Below are positions 43,840 to 57,299 of a DNA stretch of 64,000 nucleotides, one piece after another (position 1 is the first letter of the stretch; every line of letters starts with the position of its first letter). Source of the stretch: Epiperipatus broadwayi (lineage: Eukaryota; Onychophora; Udeonychophora; Euonychophora; Peripatidae); the NCBI GenBank assembly GCA_028023455.1, contig JAQFVV010000056.1, positions 682,001 to 746,000 of the forward strand, given 5' to 3'. A model generated the notes under the pieces. It saw only the letters and a list, made by a program, of their open reading frames with translations, was not told where the DNA came from and made no database searches. The position numbers and the translations under genes were made by a program.

Positions 43840-46800
43840 TTATTACTCTAGATATCTATAATCCAAATCTAAAAGAGTAAATAAGATGGATATATCATTA
43901 AGATCTCAATTTGCATCGTATTATAGCATTCGATCTACCTGAATTTGTGCAATCTATCCACAGAATAGTGTCACCTAGTAGAAAGTCATTAAAAAAATCC
44001 ATAAAAATATAAAATACGAAACAATAAATTAAATTACATATTACTGTATCCAAAAAAAAAAATCCCCTCCATAAAAGATAAATATTAAAAAAATAATTCA
44101 CCCCAATTTTAATGGTAGTAATAAGTCTAGCAACTGTAATTTTATTATAACAATAAAATTAACAAATATTATATTATTATTAATTTCAAAATGAACTAGT
44201 TTTTTAAATATTTTTAAAATAGTTGTAAGTTTATTGTCATTTGCCATTGTAGTTTAAAAAGTGATAGAAACTTGTAAAAATGTTTATTGCATTTATTTTT
44301 GAATTAAAAAAATAGAAAACATACATTTCATAAAATATAGGCAATCATAAATTTCACGATTCATTTTTTACATCATACCATTGTTAGTGTTATAACATCA
44401 GATGTTGTGACAATGCTCATTTATATTTACTTTCTTAATTAACATATGTTTATATTTTTTTTCAACAATTATTGATTATTATTATTTGCAGTAATTTCAT
44501 TTAAAAAGTTGATAAAGAAGTTTAAAATTACATCTTCATTGATAATTTCTTTGAATTCCTCATAAAATACTCATTCAAACCATGTAGAATACTTTTTACC
44601 TAGTATAATCCATAGCTTCAGAATTTACAAAAGTAGTTGCATAAAATTTCTTCATTTTTATCTTGTATCCTAAAGTTAAAAAATCTCAAGGCATTTATAA
44701 GAAAAGATTCATTCTAATAAAAGATACAAAATAAATCATTTCCAGAAGATGGATATGCATTTTTAATCATAGCAAATGGCTTCTTGTTTATCCCAAACTA
44801 GAAATTGAAGGTTACTATCTGTATTAATGATAAAATGAGTTTTCTCTCTTTTATATATTTTTTATGTACACCGGTGATGTTTATATTTTTTGTGTACACT
44901 AGTGATGTTATCTTGTTATATTTATTGTCCCACAGAGATATAATTTATTTGCATATAGCTTATTTGTTACCTATAGACTTGAAAATAATGTGATGCAAGA
45001 TGTGGCAAAACTGATTTCACAGCCTGAATACCAAGGCATAGGCAAGAATTAGGATTTGATTCTTTGCCTGCATACAATTCCATGTGGTATACATAACCAT
45101 TGTGGCTATCACCACACACACTAATTGAAAGCTCTCTTTATTGGTTTTAAGAGTTTATATTTTCACATGGTACTATCCCCAGTAAATTTTGTGATTGCTT
45201 TATCAACTGCAACCTTGCTGTATATCTGATAATCAGTCTTAAAATTTACATTGCACTGCTCGATAATACCTTAATTTTATATATATAAATTATTACTTGT
45301 TATACAAACACAGACATGCAAGTACAAACACACTAATACAAATACAAACACATTAATAAATTATTAAACCTTTTGAGAATCATTATGTCGATTAAATAAA
45401 GTTGCCTCAAACTTTGATCAGAGCCCCAAAATTACATTGAGCATAAATCACTTTTCATTATATTTGAATTTGAATACAAGTGTAATTTGTATTTACACAG
45501 ACACATTAATACAAACACATTAATAAATTGTACATTTATCAAATAATAATAAAAATTAAAATAATAATAGAAAAATTAAAATAGAGTACTTATTTATATT
45601 ACATTTATTTTGGGATTTAAAGGCCTTGAAATTGCAAAATCATCTAAGCATATTAAATCTATTTTATTAAGGACTCTGACTGATAAAAAAAATTGTGCCT
45701 TTATCTTCTTCATGCAATCTAGTAAACTGAACAGAAAAAAAAAATGAACTTATTGATAAAAATATTAATAAAAAAATTGAAATTTTGTCCAATTTTAACA
45801 TGCTATATGCCATTTTAATGGGAACTCAAGCTGCAGAGAATGATGGTATTAATATATACACAGTCCTTTTGTTTCTTTAGCAATTTAAAAAAAATACAAA
45901 AGAAATTTTAATTTCAATGAATCAGTGGCAATGACGCTCCCATATGAAATCGTTAAAAGAACCAACATCATACACAGACATATACATGAAAACATTATAC
46001 CATCTCCTTCTCAGGATGGTTCTGATATTATATATAAGTAATTTTATTTCTCATTTACTTACTTAAAAATATCATCTACAGCTAGAGTATCATTATGTGG
46101 AATACTTTGCTTCCAAGCTCTATCTTACTGTAGGAGGGTTGTATGATTAACTTTTCTGCTGCATCTTTTTTTATGAAGAATTTATTTTTAATATGTGTGA
46201 TTTTTTATTCAAGTAGTTTTTTCCCCTCTGTGTGTGGTTAAATAAAATATATTTTTTATTTTATATACCTTCAGAAATTTAAAAAAAAAAAAAATGGTAA
46301 TTAATTTTAAGAGCATTTTTGTTCTTGCAGATGTAAAGTTAATATGATGTTATAAATATAAAATAGCATAATGATAATTGCATGCTTTCTGTTTTCAATC
46401 TCTTAGAAAAATGAAAACATGAAAATGTAAGCATCTTTTATTTATAAAGACTAATCACTGAACAATTAGTTATTATTATTATTATTTTTTTATTTAATTT
46501 ATTTGTGACTTACTTTATTTTAATCCAAATAAGAAAATTCCTCTAAAATTTCCGTTTTGTAGTTAGTACATTTCTTTTTTGATTAAAGCTTTTATCTAGT
46601 GAAAAAAACTAAAACTAATATAAGTATTGCATGAAGAAAATAATTATGATCTTCATCAAGCTAATTGCAAAAATGAAAGCTTGAATAATACAATATTAGA
46701 GAGTGCAATCCTTTATTCATAGATAAGCTACAAGTTGAATGTTTAATAAGTCAGAATTCTTCCTTCAAGTATGTACTACTACCTACCTCTTATGAAAAAT

Positions 46801-47460
46801 ATGAAAATATTTTTTAACAAAGCAGTAAAGCACTGCAATATATCACAAGAGATGTTTGTACATAAGACATGAGGAAAAAAAGAGGATTGTGTTGATTCAC
46901 ATATCACATTTTTGAATTTTTTCATTTTATGTCTATGGAATTGTTTGTGTAAGTTTGTATTTATATATCAAGGTTTTTCTTAATAAATTTGTTAGGATTG
47001 CCAGTTTAATTAATTTTTGAAGACAAATTTTTGGCCAATCATCATTGTCATCTGCAATCATTTGCAAATGAATATGGCTGTTGCAATTCCAAGGGGAAAA
47101 AAGACAAAAACTAAAGTAGTTATAATAATAGTTGTAGTAATTGTAGTAGCACAACAATATTAGAAATGGGATTTGCAATGACTACCATTCTGTTTGGAAA
47201 ATGTAAATAAGTGCATATAGAACATGCTTGATCATTATTCTGTTTATTTGATGTTTTGTAGTAGAAAACTTTTCTTTCTGAAAGACTTCAATGTCTTATC
47301 TGATTGAAGCTTTTCCTTGTTTTCTATCCTGTTATATTCTCCCAAAGAAAGTAATGAAAATTGTTCTTCTTCAGAGTATCTTTGAAGTAATATGTATAAT
47401 AAAAACATCTGTCTTTCTCACATAATGTATGCTCAAGTTTACCTGAAATTCTTTTTAGTC
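43840..47460. other. AT-rich non-coding tract
   Basis: No gene recognised. 45300-45540 has repeated TACAAACACATTAATA blocks (short tandem-like copies). (ATT)n occurs near 46471-46490. Confidence 0.45.
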
Positions 47461-47469
47461 TGTCAGTTA

Positions 47470-48060
47470 ATATTTATAGTGTCCAGTTCAATAAATATGT
47501 GTCTTTTCAATAATAGATTATCTATTATTACATCTTGCAAATTGAAAAATGTATTGATTGGTTTTATGATCTTGCCAGAATAATTTGAAATTTTTATGTT
47601 GTGTTAAATTGACTAAAATAACAACTCTATATAAATCTTATTTATCTGCAGTAGTTATAACATTGTGATAAATTACTCCTTTTAACTTCTTAATAGCAAC
47701 AGCAGCAAGTTAGAGTTTGTATTACATCTCAACATCAAAAGCTGCTTTTCTTTTTAAAAAGCTATCTAGATATTTAAATTGGCTTCCCTTTTCAAATTAA
47801 TAACTATCCAAAATAAAGTGTTAAAATTGCTTCTATTATTGGCTAATAATGAATGGGCTTGAGTTTTTTGAACATTAATTGTCTATAAATTGTCTTTTGA
47901 GTTGGCAAGAATAACATATTTATTAGCGTATTGTAAAAGCATATTCATTAGCTTACTGTAAATCCAGAATTCAAGTAGATGAAGATTTTGTTTTTGCTTT
48001 TAATAGATTCATATTAAAAATTATCTCCAACAAGTCTATATTGCATCTTGATGCCTGCTT
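47470..48060 (-). pseudogene. LINE RT fragment (motif C to C-terminal)
   Basis: Minus strand from the right: LLKAKTKSS, DLQYANKYVILANSKDNL (47880-47990; the YADD box reads YANK), TINVQKTQA (NVKKT motif, about 47855), then NLKREANLNI/KYLDSFLKRKAAFDVE (47740-47800) and AIKKLKGVIYHN. This order is typical of the RT thumb side in the LINE family seen at 42.5 kb. Both catalytic Asp residues are lost. Confidence 0.68.
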
Positions 48061-48069
48061 TATGAAACC

Positions 48070-49370
48070 CTTTTTATTACAAATAGTTGCAAAAATTATT
48101 ATAATAAAAATAAAAAACAACATTCAAGATAATATATATATATTTGTTTAATACCAGTTTTCATTTCAAATGTCTCATATTTTCCATGTGTCATTTCTAC
48201 AAAATAGCACCTGGTAAAGGAATATGTGACAGTTTGAGGAAGAATTATGATGAGACTCAGAACAAAAGTTAACTTTCCAGCAACTCTGTGATGAGCAAAT
48301 TGTGAATTAGTTTTACTTATTATATGGAGAAATTTCAAAATTAACTCAGAATTTTTTTTTTTTCCAATAAAAAATAATACATAGAAAACAAATTATTTGA
48401 AAAACATTTTTTAGATACAAATCCAAATCATGTTCCTGGAAATTCCATTATTTTCCTCCTGACAAATCATTTTTAAAGAATGAAAGGTCATACAAATTTT
48501 CTTTGTCAAAAACTGTGTAATAAATTAATATAGAAATTGAAGAATATTTAATATGCAAATATCAAGATCATTGATGAGTTGAAGTGGTTTTGACTAATAG
48601 CAAGAAACAAAATTGTGGAAATGATATTCCTTTATCTTAAGCACCCTGCTTTTTTATTTATATACTCAAGGACTTTTACATTAAATTTGAAGTACTTGTG
48701 TTCCAAATTTATATTTTGGTCAATCCTAATTGCATTTATTATTTCTGCAAAGAAGAAATGAATGATGCAACTGTAGTTCTTGAAAGTTGTCTTGTAAAGG
48801 AAGATGATATTGTTTACATTGGGAAAAATTATGATATCAGCATGCATAAAATTATAGAATTATTTTAAAAGCAATTATGTTTAAAATATTTTAAACAAGA
48901 ATTATGTAGAAAAAAAAAAAAGAAAGTTTTTATATAGATATTATATATCAAAGATTTGTGTTATTTTTCCAAGTCATCTCCAATTTTAATCTTTTTTTTT
49001 TTTTTATTAAAATAAATTAAAATTTATTAGATACAATTGAACATGTTTATCTATACATAGCTATATTCTTTTTACACTGTTGCAAGGCATTCACTCTGTA
49101 GAGCTTGCTGCGTTCCGAGACTGGGTCCATTGCTCTCCTTCACATTTTAACATAATAATATAATAGCATTGTTTTTTGTTTTAAAATGGAAATGATCTTT
49201 TTCCAAAATAATTGAAAATTTGCACTACATTTTTAATTTATTATTGGCATAATTGTTTAATATTTTGCAAAATAATAAAAATTGTGATTTTATAATCAAA
49301 ACTTTTCACAAATGATATCAAAATGTCTACCTATGTATATTAGTACTTTAAATTAGTTATTCTTTAGACT
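48070..49370. other. AT-rich non-coding tract
   Basis: No gene recognised. GC-richer spot at 49080-49140 (CGTTCCGAGACTGGGTCC) without identity. Confidence 0.4.
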
Positions 49371-49374
49371 AGAG

Positions 49375-49590
49375 ATCTATATATATACTAAACAATGGTA
49401 AAGATATGGGTAAGGGATTGTAGTCTAAGTCAATTGTTGAGTGCTGGTTCAGCATGAAATGTTTGGGGATCGTATGTTTTTTATTACATTCCTCCACAAG
49501 CCTGTTAAAATTGGATAGAAACCAATCCCTATCTTGCGAGAGAGTAGTATGGTGAAAATTACACTACAGAAATATTTCCTACCTATGTTT
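49375..49590. repeat. Family-3 repeat, partial
   Basis: Shares GATCGTATG, TTACATTCCTCCACAAG, TAGAAACCA, CTATCTTG and GAGAGTAGTATGGTG with the 50.4-50.6 kb palindrome. Only one arm is present. No protein or RNA motif identified. Confidence 0.55.
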
Positions 49591-49779
49591 TTAAGTTGTT
49601 GTTTTTTTTCAAAATTTTTCAAATTTAAACTTAAGGAAATGACTTTAAAATTACAAAACAGAAAAGAATTGAGAATGTTTTCATATATGAAAATTTAAAA
49701 ATTAAATTACAGTTTGGTATTGCCCAAAGATTTTTATATTAATATTTATTTGAGTAATTGTTCTGCAATTTTTTGAAGA

Positions 49780-50310
49780 TTTCAAACAATTATAACTTCA
49801 CGATTATATGAAGTAAAACTTTGGATTGTTTTTTTCTATCTCTGATAATATTTTTGATGAATCTAATTTGAAAAATTGAGAATGTTCATATTTTTTGATT
49901 AAATCACTTGACATGAAAAGATTCCTTAACCTAATCAATAAAAGCAATATATAAATTATTCCCTTGTTCCTGTCATTTTTTTTTCATCTTTGCCTAGTAA
50001 CAAAAATCAAGTCTATAGTGCTTTATGATTCTTTGAAAATCACATTGAGTCTCTAGTAAACATGCATTATTGAATCAAAGTAATCTATTCAACAAAATTT
50101 TTTGAAATTATCTTTGCTTATAATGGACAATAGAAATATTTTATAATAATTATTGTTGTTTTGTCTCTACTTTTATTTTAAAAAAGTGGAACAATAGATA
50201 CATTCTTAAAGTCAGATTGTACAAAAACTTCTCCAAGCATCTCAACAGAATCTCAGTTATTTTATATTACAAAGAACTGCTTTGTCTTTATCTAAATCTA
50301 AATGATTAGA
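49780..50310 (-). pseudogene. LINE RT fragment (motifs 1 to A)
   Basis: Minus strand from the right: QSDFKNVSIVPLF and NKSRDKTT (50150-50230), then YKIFLLSIISK, LETQCDFQRI (50030-50070; ESQCGFR motif 2), MKKK.QEQGNNLYIAFI (about 49935-50000; REQ..LYIAFIDL before motif A). Downstream text is shifted. It would join the 47.5-48.1 kb fragment as the upstream part of the same minus-strand LINE, now separated by 1.7 kb of insertions. Confidence 0.65.
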
Positions 50311-50429
50311 GAGGATGAATATATCATTATATTTATTTATTTTTTGTTTCATTATTCAAAATATGGTCAAAATAGATTATTCATTTAAGGAATAATATTT
50401 CATTTAATGAATAATATTTCTGTAATATA

Positions 50430-50635
50430 ATTTTCACAACACCATCTTATGCAAGATAGGGACTGATTTCTATCTACCTATAACACTTTGTGGAAGGATG
50501 TATATCTTTTTCATGAATCTTTGGTCATATGTTTATGATTACACTCCTCCACAAGGTGTTAAAAGTGGGTAGAAACCAGTTTCTATCTTGTATGAGAGTG
50601 ATGTCAAAACTATACTACATAAATATAATTCATTC
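50430..50635. repeat. Family-3 palindromic repeat
   Basis: CAAGATAGGGACTGATTTCTATCTACC (50453-50479) and CACTTTGTGGAAGGA (50486-50500) face the inverse TCCTCCACAAGGTGTTAAAAGTGGGTAGAAACCAG...TATCTTG (50546-50592). Arms are about 60 bp and about 80% alike. No HHR core was found in it, although GAAACCAGU occurs by itself. Confidence 0.6.
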
Positions 50636-50649
50636 ACTTATTTGAAATA

Positions 50650-52905
50650 TTATTGTCATCTTATACCTTTGATATATTTTATTAGCATTATGATATTTTT
50701 CAAGTTAATATATTATTTTCAATACGTCAATAAAAGATCTAGGGTAATCATGATTAGCAAATAACTATATTGAATTTCTGCCATTAAATCTTTATATTCA
50801 ATCTGAAACTCAACATTCAATTTATTATTATGTCAAGTATAAAGTAGCACATTTCCTTTTCAATCCAATCACTAAGAACAAAATCTTATTAGAGAATTAG
50901 GCATGATCTTTCTTTTTTAGTAAACCCACAATAGGTTTATTTGTATCTAAAGGACACTTTTTAAGATAATTCAAAGCTTCACTAACACATTGACTAAAAC
51001 AAAATGGAGCAGTAGCTTAAATAAAGACCAAAAATATTTTTAACAGATGGAAGGAAGGGGAATGATTTTCATTTACAGGAGAGGAGAAAGAAGTTAATCT
51101 TATATAATGACACTATATATATATATCCAGATTTTTGTTTATTTATAAACAAATATATATATATATATCAATAAAACAAGAAATAAAAAATTCTAAGTTT
51201 ATATTTGGATTTAAGCCAATAAACATCTTGCTGTTTTTATATTTGGATTTCATAAAATAAACCTTTTGCAGGTGACAGTTTTAATTGTTTTCACTGGCTG
51301 TAAACATCCAACATAAGTTTAAGATTAAACCACTAGTATTTATCAGAATATAATAAATTTGACTTCATGGATAGATATTTTTGTTTACAAAGTAAATAAT
51401 CACATTTAACTTGAAAATTTTAAAAAAGTACATCGTAGTCAAAACAATCAATCTTCTATGTTATCATTATTGGGAAGAGTATCTTCTTTTTCAGAAACAT
51501 GTGAAATCTTTTTTATTTGTCATATATTTTTAAAACATGGATGAATAAATATTAAAATCTCATAAATAGATCAAATTATGCTTTAAAATTTTTAAAAATT
51601 TAATTTTTTTTTACAATATTGCAATATATTCACTCATACATACAATCAGTAATTTCACTGACGGAATACTTATTAGCAAACAGCCTCTAAAATGCCCTCA
51701 GAATAATTTGCAAGGTCCAAAAATATAACATTCTATTTTAAAAAATAAGACATTTATGTTCAAAATAAATAAGTAATGATTTATATTCTTGATTTTTAAT
51801 AATAATTTTATAGCTATTGTGCAAAAATAATTATGAATTTTAATAAACTCACAAATAATCTTTTTGTTATTCAAACTATTTTCCTCAAGTAATGTCATAA
51901 AAAATTAGTGATGTCAGAAACACAACAACTCTTATCAAGGTGGGTTTACGAGTCTTTTATCATGCTAAATTTTCACTTACTCTGATATTTATGGAATTTT
52001 TTTAAAAATTAAAATGTTGGAATAAAAATATATACAATATAAATGAGCATTTTAAAAATAGTTTGCAAAAACTCGCATTAAGTGGCAAAGAATTTCAGAA
52101 GCAAATTTTTTATATGAAATCTTATAGTGGATAAAAAAAAATACAATTGTTTAATTAAAACATTGTAAAATAAAAATATTGTTAGTGATAAGTTTATCTT
52201 ATCTTATGTATAATGAGATAAAATAATGTTTGAATAGTTGTCTACACAGATGATCTCTCTCTCTCTCTTTTTGGATTATGGTAATCAAGAAGTCACAATG
52301 AGATTCATAAATAAAAATAAAAGCTAATTAAACTCTAGAATATCAATTATTTTTATATAAATTTCATCACCTTTTTTTTTAAGAAAAAAAAAATTTATAC
52401 TGAACTAAAATAGTTTGATAAAGACCTTAGTCTTTGTGATTGGCAATAGATAGAGATTTAGTTGCTTCAATATTTATATTCAACTGGCTACATTCACTAT
52501 TGATTACAAAAATATATCATCCAAAGTTTTGTTTATTTTTTTATAATGTCTGCCAAGATTTAATTCAGAAATTATAAAATAAAATTTAAAAAACATACAA
52601 ATAAAAAATATTAAAAAACAAATGTATAGTATATAAAATAGAAAACCACTCTAAGTAAAATATATAAACTTGTGTTCATTTGAAGTGGACTAAAAGTAAT
52701 ATTGCCACTGAAATTTTAACTCTTTTAGAACTTTCATAATTACATAACTCAAAATGTTTTTAAAAAAGATTGCAGTTGTAATTTAATTGGATATTAGAAA
52801 GTTGATTGAGGATATCACTTGAATTGGAAATTAAACCATTTATTTTTTATTTTCTGATACGTCTTTCTTTTGTTGGTTTCTGTAAAAGAAACTAACAAAA
52901 ATGTC
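50650..52905. other. AT-rich non-coding tract
   Basis: No gene recognised. (AT)n near 51113-51124 and 51156-51170; (CT)n at 52253-52268. Confidence 0.45.
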
Positions 52906-52912
52906 TTAACTA

Positions 52913-53013
52913 GTCAAGCTTTGGTGGCCTAGTGGTTAGCATAGCTGCCTTCCAAGCAGCCGGCCTGGGTTCGCTTCCAGATCAATGCTTTGACATATAC
53001 AAAAAAAAAAAAG
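52913..53013 (+). mobile_element. tRNA-derived SINE (Gly-like head)
   Basis: The head (52918-52988) folds like a tRNA: acceptor arm GCTTTGG/TCAATGC with six of seven pairs, box A TGGCCTAGTGG, anticodon arm GCTGC-CTTCCAA-GCAGC (anticodon position TCC, as in tRNA-Gly), and box B GGTTCGCTTCC. TTGACATATAC and a 12-A tail follow, with a 7-bp duplication TTAACTA (52906-52912 and 53016-53022). The shared TGACATAT stretch and A-tail place it with the 13.5, 40.6 and 43.1 kb SINEs rather than as a functional tRNA gene. Confidence 0.82.
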
Positions 53014-53024
53014 TATTAACTATA

Positions 53025-56000
53025 TATAATACTTTCAAAAAAAAAATTAGAAAATAATCAAAATTTTGATAGATATATTTCTGTATATGTAGTGCATTAA
53101 AAAAATTTTTTTTAAATAAAGATGTGATGAAATGTATATTTAAAACTGAACTAAGTTTTTTAAAAAAAGAAAGAAGGATTTTTGAAATATGACTTTGAGA
53201 GCTAAAAAAAAAAAAGTTTGGTATACATTATTTTATATGGTGTGAAATAAACAATTAAGAATAGGAAAATATTACCCTGAAGAATTTATTACTGCTGGAA
53301 TATCATGTGCAATTTATTATAGTGGAAATATGATTGACTCAAGGGTTTGATCTCCTGATTAAAGTTCATCTTGTCACTTGCAGTGCTGAAACATATTACG
53401 TCTGGAGTGATTAACCATTCGATTATTTTTTTAATTACCACTGCTAATTACTGTATGCTATTTATCATCACAGTATGTTTTCTAGTTTCATTCTTCATGA
53501 TTAAATTTAAATCAGATTGTGTGTGTGCGTTTATGAGCTTCCTTTTAATCTATCTTTATTTGATTATAAATTTATAATATTACCCTATATTTCCTCTGGC
53601 GTAATAAAAAGTAAGTTGATTTACATTTTTAAATAAATAAATTTTAGAAGTTATAACTGACATATCGACTTGCTATATTCTCAAAGTTATAATCTTATAA
53701 TTCTTTTATAATCTCTAATTTAAAAAGGATATGCAAAAGTTATTAAAAGTGACAAGACATTTGAATAAAATGATGACTTAAAGTTAAACCTATAAAGATC
53801 TTTGTTTCTTTATTTGTATAACCTAAAGATCAAAAGAAAACAATTTCTTTTAAATCTAATTTGATTTTTTTTTATTTTTATGATGTTGTTTTCACATGTT
53901 TTTGACTCTTTCAAGTCTGAAGATTTATTAAACATTCTAATTTAATGGACGTGCAAATGAAAGAATTTATGAAGTCTTAGAAAAACACCGAACATATGCA
54001 AATTAAAAAAAAAAGGGCTTAGGAGGAAATTAATTCTCACTGATGAATTGGTCACCTGTGACATTTATCTCTTAATCACTATAGCTTTCAAAACAGCTCT
54101 TTGATGAGCAAAGAAATTACAACTTGTCAAATTAATATTAGTTTAATGTCACTTTTAAAACAAATGATATCTTTCTGTGCATTAGCCAAATAAAATGTGT
54201 TTTTTTTTTTTTTACCTCCCATCTCTCTTGGTGATAGACTTATCAATATAACTGTTTTCATATATATGTATTGGTGTAATATCTTAATTGTTCAAATTAT
54301 ATATAAAACACACATTTTTAGTTTTATTTATATATAGACTTGCCGCTGTTATTAAATATTTATCAATTTATAAACCAATTCAAACAAAAACTATATATAG
54401 TGACATTCAGCCCCCATTACCTTACCATCATTTTTTGCTGTTGTAAATAAAGTAATGACCTTTAACAATTAAAAATGAAAACAACAATAACAAAAAAGGG
54501 TACTTAAATATTAGACCTGTGACCGGTGTTTGCTACTACTGCTCCAGAGGGGGGGGGGGGCTGTTTGTGATAGCAGAATTCCATAGTAAAATATCTCTTT
54601 TTTAAAAATAAAATGTTAAATATCATTTACTGAATAGTTTATTGATGGAAAAGCAATATAAATTTATCTCAGTTCAAAATAAAAATAATATTAACTTAAA
54701 GGTGTTTCAGAAATTTTCGATTCTAAACTGTATTGTGATTGTCATCAAAGCTAAACAAACAAAGCAAACAAAAAAGTTATCTTCAATAAAACTATTCAAA
54801 CCATTTGACAAAATCTACAATCTTAAAAGAATATTCAAAACTTGTCTATATTCACTAAATACAATTTTCAAACTATTTAAATGTTGGATTAAGGAATGAA
54901 TACGCAAACTTCAGTCAATCAGAAAATAACATCTCTTAAAAGTGTTATTTGTATTAACTACCAACTCAACTTTATGATTCATTAAAATCTTTAAACAACC
55001 ATTTTATCTTTTGGTTTTACTAATTTCAATAGCACATAAATAACTTTTTTCTATTGTTTGAATATGTAATGTTAAGATTACAATCATATCACATAACATT
55101 CACATATGGCTGGAATTAGATGAAAGAGGAATTCTCTTTTTATCAATCTGAATAAATGGGCATTGACCAATGAAATATAAAATTGTGTTTGCAAGTTTAT
55201 TAAAATGACTTGTTATGAGTCTGCCTGCAAAATAATTCTGAATAACATATTTGGTGTGAGAGTATTCTGCCATATGATGACTTTAAGGTTTATACACATT
55301 TAAACATCAATAAACAGCTATATAAATGAAACAGTTTAACAAAATCCTTTTTAAAATTTATAATTTTTGGTTATAATTTTGTAAAAATTTCTATCAGCTG
55401 CAATACTTTTTCAATGCTAATTCTTCATATTTTTTTCTTTTTTCTGCTAATTTTTAAATATAACTCTTATCAGGAATATTTTATTCCCATATATAATTTT
55501 TACATTCATAATGTTGTATGCTAAAATCACTCTGTCTAAAGCGTTTTATATTTTAATGTAAAGAGTGTTGGTCTCTAGAACTAAAAATTCCTAGATCACA
55601 GCTTGTCACTTCAAATACTCGATTGTCACATAATGTTCTAAGTGACTAACTACATGAATATTATTATTATTATTATTTTTTAAGGTGATAATATTTGCAC
55701 ACTATTTTCTTTGATTATATGACCATGAATTATGATCACAACTTTATATTTTTTAAAATATTTATTCATTATGTTTCTGCATATATATTGTTTGTTATAA
55801 TTACATGTCTGCACATTTTTTAATGAAGCTATTTAAAATATATGTGTAAATGAGCATAATTTTTAGTAAATCCAATCTTTTTAACATAAATTTTTATTAA
55901 TATCAATACATATTGCATTTTCCATTAAATTATCAACATATATTTTTTTTAATTACATATTTATATATTATTTTTCAATGCACTTGTCATATTTCTTTAT

Positions 56001-56720
56001 TACCTTCACAATTGTGATAAAATTTTCTGAATGGATTTTAAACATAAAATTCCTTTACTGATATTTTAGTCATTTATTAATGATAATAAAAATCAATATA
56101 ATGTCATTTAAGAAAAAAAATCAATATTTTTTTTTAAAAAATTAACTCCAAATAAACTCATGAATGTTTTGTATTTCATTTTTGTGAATATTAAATTGCA
56201 TATTTTTTGAAGATAGATGATATGGAGCTATGTTTGTATTTTTAGTAAATTCTATCTATATAAAAATTATAATATATTCAGTTTAATTTATATCAGTTAA
56301 TGATGCATTACTATTAGAAGTTGTCAAATCAACATTAATTACTGATGATTGTGTGAGTAGCATAATTTCTGAAGAGTCTTTTTATATGTTTTATTTTCCA
56401 CCCTTATCACAGATGGGTTACCTTCCTCATTGTTGTTCCTGCTGTTTATTATTTCCCACCAACTTTGAGCAATATTTACTTCTCTAATTAATTAGTTCAT
56501 CCCATTATATGACCAGAAATTGTATTATAGAGGATGCAGTAGAATATCTGTCCCAAGTGTCAAATTGAAATATACATTAAAATGAGACTATATTTAAATG
56601 TAGATAAATAATTAATAAAAGTATTCATTTTTATTTAATATACTTTTTTTTCTATTACATTCATTTCCTTGGTTAATAAACCATTTTACATAAACCTTTT
56701 TAAATACATATAAGGCTTTA
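53025..56720. other. AT-rich non-coding tract
   Basis: No gene recognised. A run of 12 G occurs at 54549-54560 and (ATT)n at 55661-55676. The open frame at 54642-54899 is Lys/Phe-rich chance coding. Confidence 0.45.
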
Positions 56721-56724
56721 ACTT

Positions 56725-57290
56725 TTACCACGAGAGGGATCTCTACAAATCTTAACACAAGATTACAACTTTATAAAGATAAGAGTGATGTCTTATCTTC
56801 AACCTACTTTCTAATTATGTAAGCAAATCAAAAGTATTTTGATTTGAGAGTGTGAAGCTAGTAAGTTATTCACTAATTAAAGTTAAAGCATTATATGTAT
56901 TTATGTGTTGACCATGTGCTTAATAAGAATTAATGTTTACAACTTTAAATTGATTGGAAATATTTCTAATTATAAGACCTAAATATTAACTCGCTGTGAG
57001 TTGAAAGATTTTGTGAATGTTAATTTCTAAATGAGGTAGTGGACTTAATTAGTGAAAAACTTACTAACTTCACACTCTCAAATTAAAATGCTTTAGATTT
57101 GCCTATATAATTAGAATGTAGGTTGAAGATAAGACACCGCTCTTATTTTTATAAAGTGATAATCTTGTGTTAAGATTTGTAGAGGTCCCTCTCATCATAA
57201 AATTAAGCACTCAAGGTGGATAGTATTAAGATTAAAGCATTATATATATTTATGTGCTGAACATGTACTTAACAAGAATTAATGTATATA
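56725..57290. mobile_element. Inverted-repeat element with paired direct repeats
   Basis: The left arm (about 56727-56880: ACCACGAGAGGGATCTCTAC, AATCTTAACACAAGATTA, AGTGATGTCTTATCTTCAACCTA) is repeated in inverse orientation at about 57045-57205. Arms are about 150 bp and about 80-85% alike. A separate direct pair (TTAAAGCATTATATGTATTTATGTG...TTAATAAGAATTAATGT-like, 56882-56936 and 57235-57288) shows that inner or flanking DNA was also copied. No coding capacity. Confidence 0.65.
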
Positions 57291-57299
57291 AACCTTTTT

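Noticed and set aside
52918-52988. Functional tRNA-Gly gene
   Set aside because: Cloverleaf and TCC anticodon position are good, but an acceptor mismatch, a TGACATATAC-plus-A-tail extension and a target-site duplication show it is a SINE head.
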